Below are positions 46,822 through 58,328 of a DNA stretch of 64,000 bases, one piece after another; the stretch's first letter is position 1, and each line of letters opens with the position of its first letter. Position numbers and translations under genes: made by a program. The notes beneath the pieces were generated by a model. That model searched no databases and had not been told where the DNA came from. It worked only from the letters and a program-made list of their open reading frames with translations. The DNA is from Cephalotus follicularis (Eukaryota; Streptophyta; Magnoliopsida; Oxalidales; Cephalotaceae), in the NCBI GenBank assembly GCA_001972305.1, contig BDDD01000019.1, forward strand, positions 230,292-294,291, given 5' to 3'.

Positions 46822-47289
46822 CAGCCGACGGTCAAGAAACCCAGCTGACTGCCAAGGTTGAGTAGTCGACTGCCATAGGTTGTGTAGCCGACTGGTTCTT
46901 CAACCAAGTCCAGAAATTGCAGGAACACATGATCCAGCCGACTGCCACAGGGGTCCAGTCGACTGCCATGGGTGCACATTTCAGGCAGTAGCTTCTGTAT
47001 CATTTTGACACCTCATCCAGCCGACTGAAGCAGGGCATCCATCGACTGCCAAGGGGTCCAGTCGACTGCCAGTGAATCCAACCGACTGTCACCAAATGTG
47101 CAATTTCAGGCAGTAGCTTATGTAAATCAATTTCAGCTCATCCAGCCGACTGGAACAGAGCACCAGCCGACTGCCAGGCTCCACCAGTCGACTGCCCAGA
47201 GGAAGCAGCCGACTGTCCACCACCAACGGCTATATTCAAATATACGCGCCATCAAATCCAGCTGACTGCCGTATAAATCCAGCCGACTG
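46822..47289. repeat. CAGCCGACTG / CAGTCGACTG array in the SIRE-2 U3, sixteen monomers
   Basis: Monomer starts are 46822, 46842, 46863, 46885; 46935, 46956; 47018, 47039, 47059, 47079; 47143, 47164, 47185, 47206; 47259 and 47280. Steps inside groups are 20, 21, 22; 21; 21, 20, 20; 21, 21, 21; 21. The predominant form, CAGCCGACTG, contains GCCGAC, the core of the dehydration-responsive element. The groups are separated by 50-64 bp stretches, several ending in a repeated TTTCAGGCAGTAGCTT segment. Confidence 0.92.
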
Positions 47290-47331
47290 GATTGTAACAG
47301 AACTTCAAAAATAGATTCGTTGGAGCACAAG

Positions 47332-47339
47332 TATAAAGG
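47332..47339 (+). promoter_or_regulatory. TATA box of the SIRE-2 LTR
   Basis: TATAAAGG, 43 bp after the last array monomer, matches the place and sequence of the SIRE-1 promoter. Confidence 0.7.
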
Positions 47340-47582
47340 CCAAAGTGGAGCATTCTTGGGGGTATCTCTTGCAATCAAAGTGAACATTCTTACTAGTCAA
47401 CTCAAGCAAAATTCCAAGCTTCCCAAACATCAAAAGAGATCAATTCGAAGCAATCCTATACACTACAAAGCTCTCATTTTTACAATTCTTATACACTAGA
47501 AGCTTTGTCCAAATTGAGCGATATTGTAAACAAATTCGAGCGAATTTGTAATCCTTTAAACATTTACTTTCACACATACAAG

Positions 47583-47583
47583 N
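47583..47583. other. Ambiguous base N
   Basis: The only N in the window, exactly where SIRE-2 LTR sequence gives way to Tork-like Copia sequence. The joint may be an assembly join, so linkage across it is not certain. Confidence 0.95.
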
Positions 47584-49035
47584 CTTCCTACATAGTTCCA
47601 ATGGTGAAAACCCAAGGAAGAGGCAGTTAGTGATAGGGGATATCATTCTAGAAAGGATCGAAAAACTTAAAAAGTAGAAAGCCTGCTTCTATTGTGGGAA
47701 GTAAGGGCACCACAAGAGATATTGCAGTATGTTCCTAAAGTCTAAAGCTGGAGGTGCCTTGGGGTCACGTACTTCTATGTTTTATCTAGCTCATAATGTA
47801 AGTACAACTTGGGTATGTGATTCAGGTTGTGAGGCTGACATTTCTAACTCTTTGCAGGAGCTAAGAGACGCTAGACAACTGAGAACTGGTAAAGCTTAGG
47901 ACTGGCACCATGGTTATGCATCGAGGATTCACACCAATGTTGTTGGCGTTTATGAATTGTAAATTTTTTGTAAATGGTTATGTAATAAAGGCCTGATCTC
48001 TGCATATAAATAACATTGTAAGAAACTAATGTTTTTGTTTCAAGTGTGTATAAGATGAGCTGAGAGCTCAAATTTTTGTATAAATTCCTTTAGTCTTATA
48101 CATCACCATGTTCTAGTTAGTGCAAGAGGCACGTGGACAAAAGAGATCTACGTCTTATACAATTACCATAACTTTACATTAACAATTCAATGAACTACTA
48201 ATAAAAGACTTTGAGAGACAAAAGATCTAAATCCTTCATACATTTTGCATTGTGGATTAAGTCATCCTAGCAAGACTAGATAAACACGATGGTTAAGGAT
48301 GGACTATTGGACATCTAGGACATGAGGTCCTTTCCAACGTGTGCACCATGTGTGGTTTGTGTGATAACCAAATCTCCCTTCTCCAAGTGTAGAGAAAGGG
48401 CAGTGGACATATTAGGTTAAGTCCACACTGACAGTAGTGAACCAATGTCAGTTAATGCAAATGGAGGTTTTCACTTCTTCATTGCTTTCACCAATGTTAT
48501 ATCATGTTTTAGGTATGTGTTTTGAGTGAAACACAAATCTGAATCCTTTGAGAGATTTAAGGGATTCATACAAGAAGTAGGTAAGCAAATATGTAAGCCC
48601 ATGTTAAGAATTCGGTGGAACAGAAGAGGGCAAATACCTATCTGCTAAATTCCAATATTATCTGAGAGATAATGGAATTATCTCTCAATGGACACCTAAC
48701 GGAATACCACATCTTGGTGGATATCCATATGGTGAAAATGGACCTCATTATGGGGTTATGCCCTGCAGTTGGCAGCGCACATCCTAAACCGAATTCCTTT
48801 GAAATTCGTCCCCTCCATATCTTGTCAGATATTTATAGTGGAGGAAACCCATCCTAAACCAATAAAGGATTTATGGATTATGTATGAAGGTGAGAACCTT
48901 CTAAGCTAGGGGCACGATCGAAATGTTGCCAGTCTGAGAGAAATCCTAAGGAGAAGCTTAGGATATTATTTCTACAATCCCAATGAACAAAATATGTTTG
49001 TTTCGCGTACTGCAGCATTCCTAGAGTGGGAATAC
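47584..49035 (+). pseudogene. Tork-like Copia gag-integrase relic, left part
   Basis: Read with stops, it has a knuckle CFYCGK-GHHKRYC at about 47688-47727, a protease block WVCDSGCEADISNSLQELR (the D-S/T-G motif preserved as DSG), integrase remnants (RYVF, KHKSESFERFKGFI near 48520-48560, AAHILNRIP near 48763-48795) and FYNPNEQNMFVSRTAAFLEWEYL near 48980-49035, the joint to reverse transcriptase. The reverse transcriptase itself is missing. Stops and frameshifts are frequent. Confidence 0.75.
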
Positions 49036-49557
49036 CTACTTGCAGCAACATTCTCTGACAAGTGCCTTGAAGCTTTTAACCACTTAAAGAAGGAGCTCAC
49101 CTCGGGTCCTATCATTTAGGCACCCATATGGACTAAGCCTTTTGAGATTATGTGTGATGCGTCTGACAGCGCCATAGGAGCTGTTCTCGAGCAAAGGCTG
49201 AATAAATTGCCTCACATTATTTACTATGCAAGTAGGAACCTTTCAGACGCGCAATTGAATTACAGAATGACCGAGAAGGAGTTTTTAGTGGTAGTCTTCG
49301 CACTCAAAAAATTTCGGTCATATCTTTTAGGATCACACGTCATTGTTTATACTGGTCATGCTGCAATTCGGTACCTAGTGGGAAGAAAGGATGCAAAAGC
49401 GTGTCTCATCCGTTGGGGTTTTCTACTTCAAGAGTTTGACGTGGAAATAAGAGGCAAGAAAGGAACCGAGAATCTGGTGGCCCACCACCTATCCCATCTC
49501 CCCAATACACCAAAGGTCAAAGGTCCTATTAATGAGAATTTCCCTGATCAGTAGCTT
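49036..49557 (+). pseudogene. Athila-2 reverse transcriptase end and RNase H
   Basis: FSDKCLEAFNHLKKELTSGPI is the last reverse transcriptase block, broken by a TAG at about 49118. RNase H follows in an open frame of 134 codons: [54 protein letters not shown] sequence, and [28 protein letters not shown] is changed to GHAAIRYL, and ADHLSR to AHHLSH. Confidence 0.85.
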
Positions 49558-50880
49558 ATGCGTGTTGAGAGCGAACCATGGTATATGGACACAGTAAATT
49601 ATCTCGTTACAGGGATCATACCACCCAAGTGGACTGCTCAAGATAAGCTTTTGTTTCTCTCGCAAGTCAAACATTTTTTCAGAGATGATCCTTACCTTTT
49701 TAAAGCGTGTCCTGACCAAATTATGTGGAGGTGCATTCTTGATAATGAGTGTCATTCTATCCTTTCTTTCTGTCATCATCAAGCTTATGGTGGCCATTTT
49801 GGCCCAACTAAGACATCGGCCAAAGTTTTACAGTGTGGATTTTATTGGCCCACTGTTTTCAAAATGCTTTTCAATACTATTGGGCTTGTGCGCCATGTCA
49901 ATCTTTAGGTCATGTGACCAAGAGGAATATGATGCCTTTAACTCCGATTTTTACCGTAAAGACTTTTGATGTTTCGAGCATCGATTTCATGAGTCCGTTT
50001 CCCAACTCGTTTTGGAATTTATACATCTTGTTAGATGTTGACTACATTTCGAAGTGAATAGAGGTGATTCCTTGTCAAACTAATGACAACTCTGTGGTTG
50101 TCAAGTTCCTCAAGGAAAATATCTTTTCTCGGTTTGGTACCCCAAGAACCATCATCAGCGATAGGGGTACCCATTTTTGTAATCGTTCTTTTGAAGGCTT
50201 ATAAAAAGGTATGGGATCACTCAGAAACTAACTACACCATTCCATCCTCAAAGTAGTGGGAAAGTTGAGGTATCCAATCGCTAAATTAAGAAAATTCTCA
50301 AAAAATCAGTCAACCCCAGCAGAAAGGATTGGTCCACTCGACTTGTGGATTCTCTTTCGGCTTATCGGACAGCCTTCAAGACTGGCCTTGGTCAATCTCC
50401 TTACCGACTTGTGTACGGTAAAGCTTGTCATCTTCTAGTGGAATTAGAACATAGGGCACTTTGGGCCATTAAGCAATTTAATTTTGATCGTTCCACTGCG
50501 GGTAGTCATCGTGCTTTCCAACTATCTAAGTTGGAAGAGATCCGAAATGATGCATATGACAACCCAAAAATTTCTAAAGAAAAAACCAAGGCCTTCCATG
50601 ATTCGCAGATTTTGCGGAAAACATTTGAAGTTGGTGACAAGGTTCTTTTGTACAATTCCCGGTTACACATGTTTCTTGGTAAACTGAGATCCCGTTGGGA
50701 TGGTCCTGATATTGTTAAAAAAAATTATTCACATGGTGTTTTTGAGATTTGTAAGCCATGTATTGAAATGCTTTCAAGGTGAATGAGTAGCGGTTGAAGA
50801 AGTTTCTTGAGTTTACGGCTGCACAGATGGAAGAGGCAATGGACCTTCATGAGCCTCTTTATTTTGATCCTCCATGATCA
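49558..50880 (+). pseudogene. Athila-2 integrase and pol C-terminus (broken)
   Basis: The zinc part reads HHQAYGGHFGPTKTSAKVLQCGFYWPTVF, its residues at about 49777-49865; a frame change follows at CAPCQ. The core has SSIDFMSPFP (first aspartate, about 49975-50004), a stop at about 50057, then ISDRGTHFCN (second aspartate, about 50155). The glutamate region near 50260 is damaged. The end (50345-50782) reads [30 protein letters not shown] and WDGPDIVKK, and in another frame AAQMEEAMDLHEPLYFDPP stops at about 50877. Confidence 0.85.
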
Positions 50881-51999
50881 TATTCGGTAAACCATACCCC
50901 TATTTGTTCTTTTATTTATTGCATTGTTTCACATATATTTTTGATCATTCATTGTTATTTCTATTAGTTCATTTTAACTTTGAAAGTAGGAGTAAGTGTT
51001 CATGTACTTAGAAATAATAGAAAACCCCATAGGAGAAATAATAAAAAATTTTGTTTTCAAGGAAAATAAAAGGAATACATCTCAAGGGAGGAGTTTGTGA
51101 TAAAATAAAAAAAATGAATAAAAAGAACAATCTTCTGTGTCTTCAAAATTTCATAAATCTTAGTAAGGAGAAGGATAAAGAATTGATGTTCGTGCATATA
51201 AAAAAAAGAAGAAGAAAAAAGTATATATATTTTACCTCTTTCAATTCAGTCCTGGTCTGTAACCTATTTTATTCGAGTAAGTAAGCCTTAGGGGTGTTCT
51301 ACACCTAGTTCCTTAAAGCCAACTGGCTTGAGAGTAACTAGTCTGAAACTCACTACATGGGTCTTATAGAAAGCTTAAGAAACTATGACATTGCACGAAT
51401 TTAAGTTGGTAAAATTTTTATTGATGTCATGTGTGCATTGTAAAATCTAAAGCTACTTAGTAATTTGGGTGTCTGGTGTATACTCCATCCACGTCATTCA
51501 AACCAACAGTAGTGGGGGAATGAGTTCGATAAAAGAGAAACGATAAGAAAAAGAAATGTGTGAGTGCTAAAGTTCTCTGTCTGGCTCCAAAGTAGGATTT
51601 TATGTTACTGAGAATGCGTGTCTTGATTGGTAAATAGTGTGGAATAACAGAAATATTCAGTATACTCCTTAATTGAGATGTGTTATGATTCTAGAAGTTG
51701 GAGCAAGATAATAAAATTCAAGTATGGGGGTTGACTATGAATTTTTAAGTGGAGATATATTTAAGCTACTAGCCAAGTTATAATGAACTGAATTTTGTGT
51801 GTTTATTCGCTGAAAACACTCACGAGACAAAACTCGTCCACTAGGGACACTTAGGGGTTCAAAGGCTTGTTGCATATGATAAATGCAATCATGATTCCAA
51901 CGAAAGTGAGTTATGGATTTTGTTTATGTTTATGTTTTCTTCTTTTAGCTTTCCATTTTCTTTGCTTGAGAACAAGCACTGTTTAAGTATGGGGGTATT
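50881..51999 (+). other. Athila-2 untranslated region before the 3' LTR
   Basis: No coding sequence is seen. AAGTATGGGGG tracts at about 51720 and 51985 are polypurine primers. The stretch 51050-51240 is A-rich low complexity. The part 51730-51990 parallels the end of Athila-1 (41590-41890), for example ACTCGTCCACTAGGG. Confidence 0.75.
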
Positions 52000-52197
52000 T
52001 GTTTAGCATAAAAATGTGTTATTTTTAATGATCTATTTGTTATATTTTTATGCTTGGAACAGACTATTTTGGTTGTGTTTTATTGATTTTCAGGTACAAG
52101 GGCAAAGTCATCAAAGTGTATTAGTGCAAGTCTATTTGGAAAAAATTGAAGACAAAAGCCTAAAATCTGCAGATTGTGTAAATAACAAGGACAAGCG

Positions 52198-52700
52198 TCG
52201 ACGTTTTCATTATAAGAAGACAAGCGTTAACTCTTAAGAGCTTCTCTGCACTAGTGCTCCGCTAGACTACACTTCATGGTTTGCTCTACTGAAACACTCT
52301 AAGTCTAGTCCGCTACTACACTTCATAGTCGGCCCCATCACTAACACTTCAAGTCTGGTCTAACCAAGTCATCATGCTCTACAAAGAGGAAGTCGGCAAG
52401 TGTACTCGGTAACATTACTCTCCCCAAGTGTGCTTTGCTAGTCTGGTCTGGTGGTCTACCTTCGCTATGCTCTGCTAAAAAAGCATGCTCGGAAACTCGG
52501 TTCTTCATGCTCTTCTTGGCACAACTGCATTTCAAGTATGACCAATACCAAAGTGCTGCTTGGCAATGGGTGTAAAGCATCGACGCCTTCAAAGAAACTG
52601 TCGATGCTTAACATTAAAGTGCAGAATAAGCTCGCCTTTACATTATTAAAGCGTCAACGCCCAGCAACAAAGCATTGACGCCTTGTGCAATACCGTCGAT
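52198..52700. repeat. GCGTCGACGC-type array, Athila-2 LTR upstream of the promoter
   Basis: Core positions 52198 and 52227 (29 bp), 52580 and 52601 (21), and 52654, 52675, 52696 (21 and 21). Monomers read GCATCGACGCC, TGTCGATGCTT, GCGTCAACGC, GCATTGACGCC, CCGTCGATGCTT. Confidence 0.85.
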
Positions 52701-53457
52701 GCTTACGATATATCAAGCGAAAAAATTGGAAAGTTTTCAATATTTGATTTGGGTTGTAATGATTCCATTTACGATTTTAATTAGGTTAAAATTTATTTCT
52801 GTTTTTATGCATGTTTAAAAGTATAAAAGGAAGAGCGGTCGGCCATAAACACAAGTCGGCTCTTACAGCCACCTCCTCTCTTCTTCCTTTAGTTTACAGT
52901 TTTATTTACAATGTTTTGTAGTTAAACTTTCAAGGTTTATAGGGTTAGAACAAAGCCATTAGATATATTGATTAAACTCCATCAATAAAAATACTTGAAT
53001 TTTTGATTTCTTCAATTTTCTGACATCTCCCACACTTTTAATGTTTGATTAAAATCTACAAACACTTTGTCTGTGAAGATGAAAGTTGCTGAATGAATGG
53101 TTTTTACACGAAATCAATGGATGTCTACTCACATGATTTCTCACGCCAAACACACTCCGTATAGACATAGCATGACTACTCAAACTATTTGTCACCGTTG
53201 CCACACTCCATATAGACCTAGCATGACTACTAATACGATTTGAGATCACAGTCGCCCTCTGTATTAATCTAGCAGCTGTTGATTACCATGGTTTGATCAT
53301 TCAAGTAAGTGAGTTTTTCAATATAATCTATGGTGAGTTTCTATACCCTAAAATGGACTTTATCTTGCATATCTCATTCAGCTTCATTTCATGCTTTGAT
53401 ACTTAATAGTTTGCAAGCTTTAATTTATGTTGATTTTAAATTTAGTACACATAACCA

Positions 53458-53534
53458 TTGACGCCTTGCATCAAAGCGTTGACGCTTTCAGTTTTTCAAG
53501 TTATTCACGTCGACGCCTTGTGACAAGCATTGGC
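53458..53534. repeat. GCGTCGACGC-type array, Athila-2 LTR downstream of the promoter
   Basis: Cores at 53458, 53479, 53510 and 53530: steps 21, 31 and 20 bp. Athila-1 has no array at the matching place. Confidence 0.85.
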
Positions 53535-53731
53535 GCTTTTGTCGCTTGTTTCAACTGTTTGGTTATTTTTGCATGTTTAGTAGTAGTTTTTGATAATAGC
53601 CATCAATTTTGTATACTTCGCCTAGGTTGGATAGATTAAAACTGATTTAGCTTGTTTCCTAGCGTTCAACCCGTTACTGCACAACCGTGCACTTGCGGTA
53701 TAAATTTAATCCGTTTCAAAATTTGTGAACA

Positions 53732-54398
53732 AATGGCTAGTCGATTTCAGTCCAATCCTTGTGAGAGACACTGGGACATTGTCAAGAGCATATAATCCCT
53801 ATGAGAGACTTAGGATTATTTCTTGACAAATTGAGAAGATAGTGGACTAAGACTTAAGAGTTAGGTTTACTCTAGTTTCAATTGTGATCTGGATGATCAC
53901 AAATCCACTTCAGAATATGTGTTGTTCCAGAATGGACATGTTGTGTGAGTTGGAGGAGTTTGAGGCAGTTGAGAACTACAGACTCCACCATGAGAGTATA
54001 ATGCAACCTATGATACCGATATAGATAGCTGGTTTTGATACGGAAGTTCATTGTTGAACATTATGTGGTTCTAACCATATATCGTCTAGTTGTGGTTACT
54101 ATGACAAAGTTGGAGGCTGTTGCACAAGCCTAGGTACCTGGGTCTCATTACCTCCCAAACGTATACAGCGACAGTATCATTTGATTGTGGAGATCATAGA
54201 TGTATGTAGCATCTCTAAAGAGAAGTTAATTGAGGGCATATAGGAGACATCGAAGAGTAGATGTCACCATAGAGAGAGTAGCGCAAGAAGTGAACTTAGC
54301 AAACCCACTGACAAAAGCCATGAGTAGTACTCAAGAGGCAAGAGAGTTCAATATGCTTAGGCTGTAGGTCTTCGCATCTGGAGGACCAAGTGGGAAAT
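53732..54398 (+). pseudogene. Tork-like Copia RNase H end and polypurine tract, right part
   Basis: After the Athila-2 end the relic resumes with SRFQSNPCERHWDIVKSI, a Copia RNase H block, then DDHKSTSEYVLFQNGHVV and, near 54270-54370, VNLANPLTKAMSSTQEAREFNM, the usual end of Copia pol. The polypurine tract is AAGTGGGAAAT just before the LTR. The frame is broken many times. Confidence 0.75.
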
Positions 54399-55762
54399 TG
54401 TTAGATTGGAGTGTCCCTGCAAGCCACGAGGAGGCTGCAACCATGTGTTCTTAATAAATGATACCTGCATGAATCATACATTCTTAGTTCCACTCAGGTT
54501 TTATTGTGCATGTTTAGTAAATAATGGGCATCTGCTATATGTATTATCCCAAACCGTCTCTACGGATCAATTGATCACCAAGTCAACTGAATACACATAT
54601 AGCGCCCTGTTGTTCGAGGGGTTGGATATCATGCCTGAGAGGCTATGAGAATAAGATCCTTACTCCTTTCTGACAAAACGTTCCAAGTTATAGGTTCACT
54701 TTACTAAGGCAATTGATAAACCGTAAAGACTTGTCGTGTTATGCTTGCTACCGATGTTGGGGAGGATGGATCATCTCATTGCCATTTGTGTTTACCCTAA
54801 AGCTGACGCGGGGTGCATGCGTGGAGGCATGACATTGAATAGACCCACCATAGGAAACCTATTTTGAGTGCTCATACCTTTGTCAATAGGATTCCTATTT
54901 TCACGGTAGTGTATAGTCGAAGGTGACTAGTAGATCATACGTGATTTACGTTGTATCCTTAGATCTGAGCGGCTGGAATGCATTATGTAGTAACCGATTG
55001 GCTTTGATTTCTAGCTTTCCCGGTACAAGCCACGTGCTGGCAAAAGGGTTGTCTTTGGGCCTTGTGAGTGCTGCATTGAGAAGTATGGGTGAGTGCCCAA
55101 TATGCAATCATCACACCCGTATTAGGGGGTGACTAGATCTATAGTATTTATGTCCGTTGAGACCTAAATCCTGGCTAGGTGTAGGCAGATTTGAATAACA
55201 GTTTCTTGGGATGTCTGCCAATAGACTCAGTGCGAAAATGAATTTTATAGCTATCGCAGTTTTACCTGGGTTGACAGTAATCCAAACCCTATTCCGCGGA
55301 CGGAGCGAAGGATGATGATACATGACACATACACCTATGACTGTGGAAAGTACAGGTTATCCGGCTAATGTATGATAGACGTTGTACTATGTTCCACACA
55401 TCCGGGGTGGTGATTAGATATCACAGCGGGGCTATTTAGATAGTCGAAAGACTATTGGGATGGTCGTATAAGAAATTTGGGATGTTCTGGGAAATATGTC
55501 ATTGTACCGGAATCCAACCTGACTTTCGGGTCCCACCTAGTTTTGGAATCATTTGACGTGTGTGGGAGACATGTCATTTAGTGAGAGGATGGCATCTGGG
55601 ATATATTACTTGGCTAGTGAACATTTATTTTGCTGGACTTTATGATTTCTTAGAATGTGAGTTCATGCAGCACCATAAATAAGTTGTTACGGGCTAAGGG
55701 GTATTTTTGACATTTATGAATTATTACGTAATTCATGTAGAGAGGGACCATTTGGGCCGAAC
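54399..55762 (+). repeat. Tork-like Copia 3' LTR, distal part missing
   Basis: It starts TGTTAGATTGGAGTGTCC after the polypurine tract and parallels the solo LTR at 18043-20464 over its first 1.2 kb. At 55762 it is interrupted by LTR S3. No TCGA array is evident. Confidence 0.85.
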
Positions 55763-56667
55763 TGTAATAACCGCAATTTTCAATTAATGTATATTGTACA
55801 ATGATGAATAAAATGTACATTATATTGAGATTAAATGTCCAATTACCATATGAATTGTAGTTATTTAATTGTTGCAGACTAAATTGAATTGAATTGACAG
55901 TTGGTGGAATAAGCTTAGGGAACCAGAATTGGCGCCTAACAGTCGACTGTCGCAGGGTAACAGTCCACTGGTTGGCTCATGAAGGAATAGTCAACTGTCA
56001 GATAAAATAGCCAACTGGAAGACCTCAGACAGGTGTCTATGCATGGCGATTGAAAACAGAGCAAGGCGTGAGTGGTTTGGATAGGTGTTATTCTGGTGTC
56101 AAATGAAGAGAAACGTGGCAATGAAGAGTGATAACTGATTGCCATGAATGCCAGCTCGTGTTGTATGGAGGCTTGACCTTCTGAACTCCTGTAACCACAA
56201 AACAAAAGAAAACAGTAAAAAGAAAGAAGAAAACAGAGGAGAGAGAAGGAAAATGCCAGGAGAGTGAGTTAGAGAATTCAAACAAATTCCTCAAATGAAT
56301 TCATATATATCAGCTAATTCATTAGTGAAATTGAGTGTTAAAACGTTGAAAGGAGAGGGAATCATCTGCTACTATGTGCATGCTTTATTGGAGTTCAAAG
56401 TGGACTTAGAAGCTTGAAATCAAATTGCTAAGCTTCTGTTTATTATTCTAGTTACTATTAAGTTAATCGATTAGTATATACATACTTATTTCGTGATATA
56501 TATACCTACTGTTAACATGCAACTATAGCTTGAATTATGGAATTGGAGTTGAATTGAGTTGAAGGAGTGTTGAGCTTAAAAAGAAGAATCACTCAATTGA
56601 TTCTGGGATAGCGATTGAGGTAGGTTGTAGGATTTATGACATGATTATGAAATATATAACATGCATT
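55763..56667 (+). mobile_element. LTR S3, same family as S1/S2, plus strand, cut by Gyp-D
   Basis: It starts TGTAATAACCGCAATTTTC and parallels the reverse complement of S1 and S2 for 900 bases, including the promoter-like CATATATATCAGC at about 56297 and TTGATTCTGGGATAGC near 56598. It stops at 56667 where the Gyp-D LTR begins. ORFs of 60-89 codons on its minus strand have no conserved content. Confidence 0.85.
55940..56022. repeat. CAGTCGACTG array, S3 U3 cluster, decayed
   Basis: CAGTCGACTG is at 55940, CAGTCCACTG at 55961 (21 bp), then TAGTCAACTG at about 55988 and TAGCCAACTG at about 56009. Same place and same 21-27-21 rhythm as in S1 and S2. Confidence 0.85.
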
Positions 56668-57932
56668 TGTCACTCCGATATACAACATTTAAGTGGTAAC
56701 AATATGGCAATCAACATAATAACATTATCCAGCTTATGCAATTTTACGAATAAATTAAAAACTAGCTGAAGCATCATATAAATAAGCTGAATTAAACGCA
56801 TGTCACGCATCCCATACTACGTGATACTAAATTGTTTCATAAAAATACTCAACATCGTCGTCGATTTCCCTCAAACGGAGCGTGAGTACTAATACAAAAC
56901 CAAATATCCATCAAACATGATAAACATATTATCATGAGTACAGTATCCCAAAAATAAATAAACCATTATCCAATTACAAAAATATAAGAGAGGACAACCC
57001 AATCTTCTCTTCAAGCCCAAGTGTGCGCAACCATAAAACCAGCTACATCAATCTGAAATAGTAGGAGGTTAGCATTTGTCCTCACTCGGCTAAGTAGTAC
57101 AGTTATAAGTGCAATTCGGGATCAAAGATAATGCGTGTCATGTAATGTATGCAATCATGGATGCAATACATAGTATTCCATAATAATACATCTATATGCG
57201 TGTATATGCATATATAACTGCCAATAGAGCAAACATGCCAAATGGATACAATCCAAAAATCCAATATGCAGACACAAGCTATGAAGACATCGCCATCTCC
57301 TGGTCCAGATGTTGTACTCCTCACTCCAATCCCAACTCCCAGACAACTCGAAGCAGGCCTTAATCCAATTTTACTAGCACGCAGCTAAGTACTCAATCCA
57401 CTGTGGTAATCCCTAGCCAACTCCTGGTACCTAGAGAAAAACCCGCCATTAGCCGGCCATGGAAATCTCCACCTTGCGACTAACAGCTACAATCCACAAT
57501 CCAATCCAGCCATTTATGAAAATAAATAATTGAAAACATATATATTTTCCAATATATAAAATAATCCGTTTTCCAAGTAGATTATGCATCATAAAATACT
57601 TGTAACAACATATTTGTTCAAAATATGTAACAATCCTTTTTAAACAACATGTTTATTCGAACATGCTTCAATCCCATTTTAAAATTGCATTTCGGTTTGA
57701 ACATAACAGTTTATACAAAATAATGATTTGAAATAAATCATGTATGCAACTCCCTAAAAATGATAATTCAATTTTAAAGCAATAACAATCCCATTCAATC
57801 CACAATCCATACCTAATACAATGCAAGTGCAATGCAATCATATGCTCAAACGTGCCTAGAGTCGTATCTAGAGTCGTTTCGGGGTTAACAGGTCGAATTC
57901 GGGCCAAACCAGCCAAACCAGGGGGATAAGCG

Positions 57933-58328
57933 CCGACGCTTATCCGCTGGGCCTCGACGCTTATGTCCTCTAAGTATCAACGTTTCGTGCATTCAATCCC
58001 AGGCGTAGCAAAACCATATGCGTCGACACTTTCCCAAGGGCATCGACGCTTTTGTGATATCAGGGGATATCACTTCACCAGTCTTAATTCCAAGGGGAAA
58101 TTCAACCCCCACACTTACATGCAATCCCAGAAACGTTCGTTACAGGCATAGTACACACAGCAGGTTATCAATATAGGTAACCAGTTTATCAAACCATCAA
58201 CAATTCATGGAATCCACAAATGAACATACCAGTCCTACAAAAATTCATATAAGGCGTCGACGTTTTCCTTAAGCATTGACGTCCACTGCCTTTGCTCATG
58301 AAGGCGTCGACGCTTATAGCGTGAGTGT
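57933..58328. repeat. GCGTCGACGC-type array, Gyp-D downstream cluster
   Basis: Cores at 57933/57954 (21), 57977 (23), 58023/58043 (20), 58257/58276 (19) and 58307/58328 (21). Confidence 0.88.

Larger units (their letters stand above)
45989..47582 (+). mobile_element. SIRE-2: 3' end of a SIRE-type Copia element
   Basis: Only the region behind the extra ORF remains: repeated GAGGGGGAGCTT blocks at 46215-46255, AAAAAGGGGGAGAAATA at 46282, then the polypurine tract AAAAAGGGGGAGAT (46643-46657) and the LTR. The left joint with Gyp-C shows no duplication, and the LTR runs into an N at 47583. No gene is left in it. Confidence 0.82.
46658..47582 (+). repeat. SIRE-2 3' LTR (right end uncertain)
   Basis: It starts TGTTGGCCTTTGCC directly after the polypurine tract. 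A dense CAG(C/T)CGACTG array occupies 46822-47289, the promoter TATAAAGG is at 47332-47339 and leader sequence follows. The array lies wholly upstream of the promoter. Confidence 0.85.
49036..53731 (+). mobile_element. Athila-2: 5'-truncated Athila element inserted in the Copia relic
   Basis: It starts inside reverse transcriptase and keeps RNase H, integrase, the pol C-terminus, polypurine tracts and the 3' LTR (52000-53731). Beyond its end GTGAACA the Copia relic resumes. The 5' LTR, gag and protease are absent. Confidence 0.85.
52000..53731 (+). repeat. Athila-2 3' LTR
   Basis: It starts TGTTTAGCATAAAAATGTG as in Athila-1 but is 1732 bp long. Promoter TATAAAAG at 52822-52829. A GCGTCGACGC-type array is spread upstream (52198-52700) and downstream (53458-53534) of it. 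Between 52240 and 52540 there are CTYTGCTA and AAGTCTGGTC words without a clear unit. Confidence 0.85.

Noticed and set aside
1371..47289. Regularly spaced palindromes as CRISPR arrays
   Set aside because: The repeat is only 10-18 bases with spacers of about 5-11 bases, the motif varies, no cas genes exist and the setting is plant retrotransposons.
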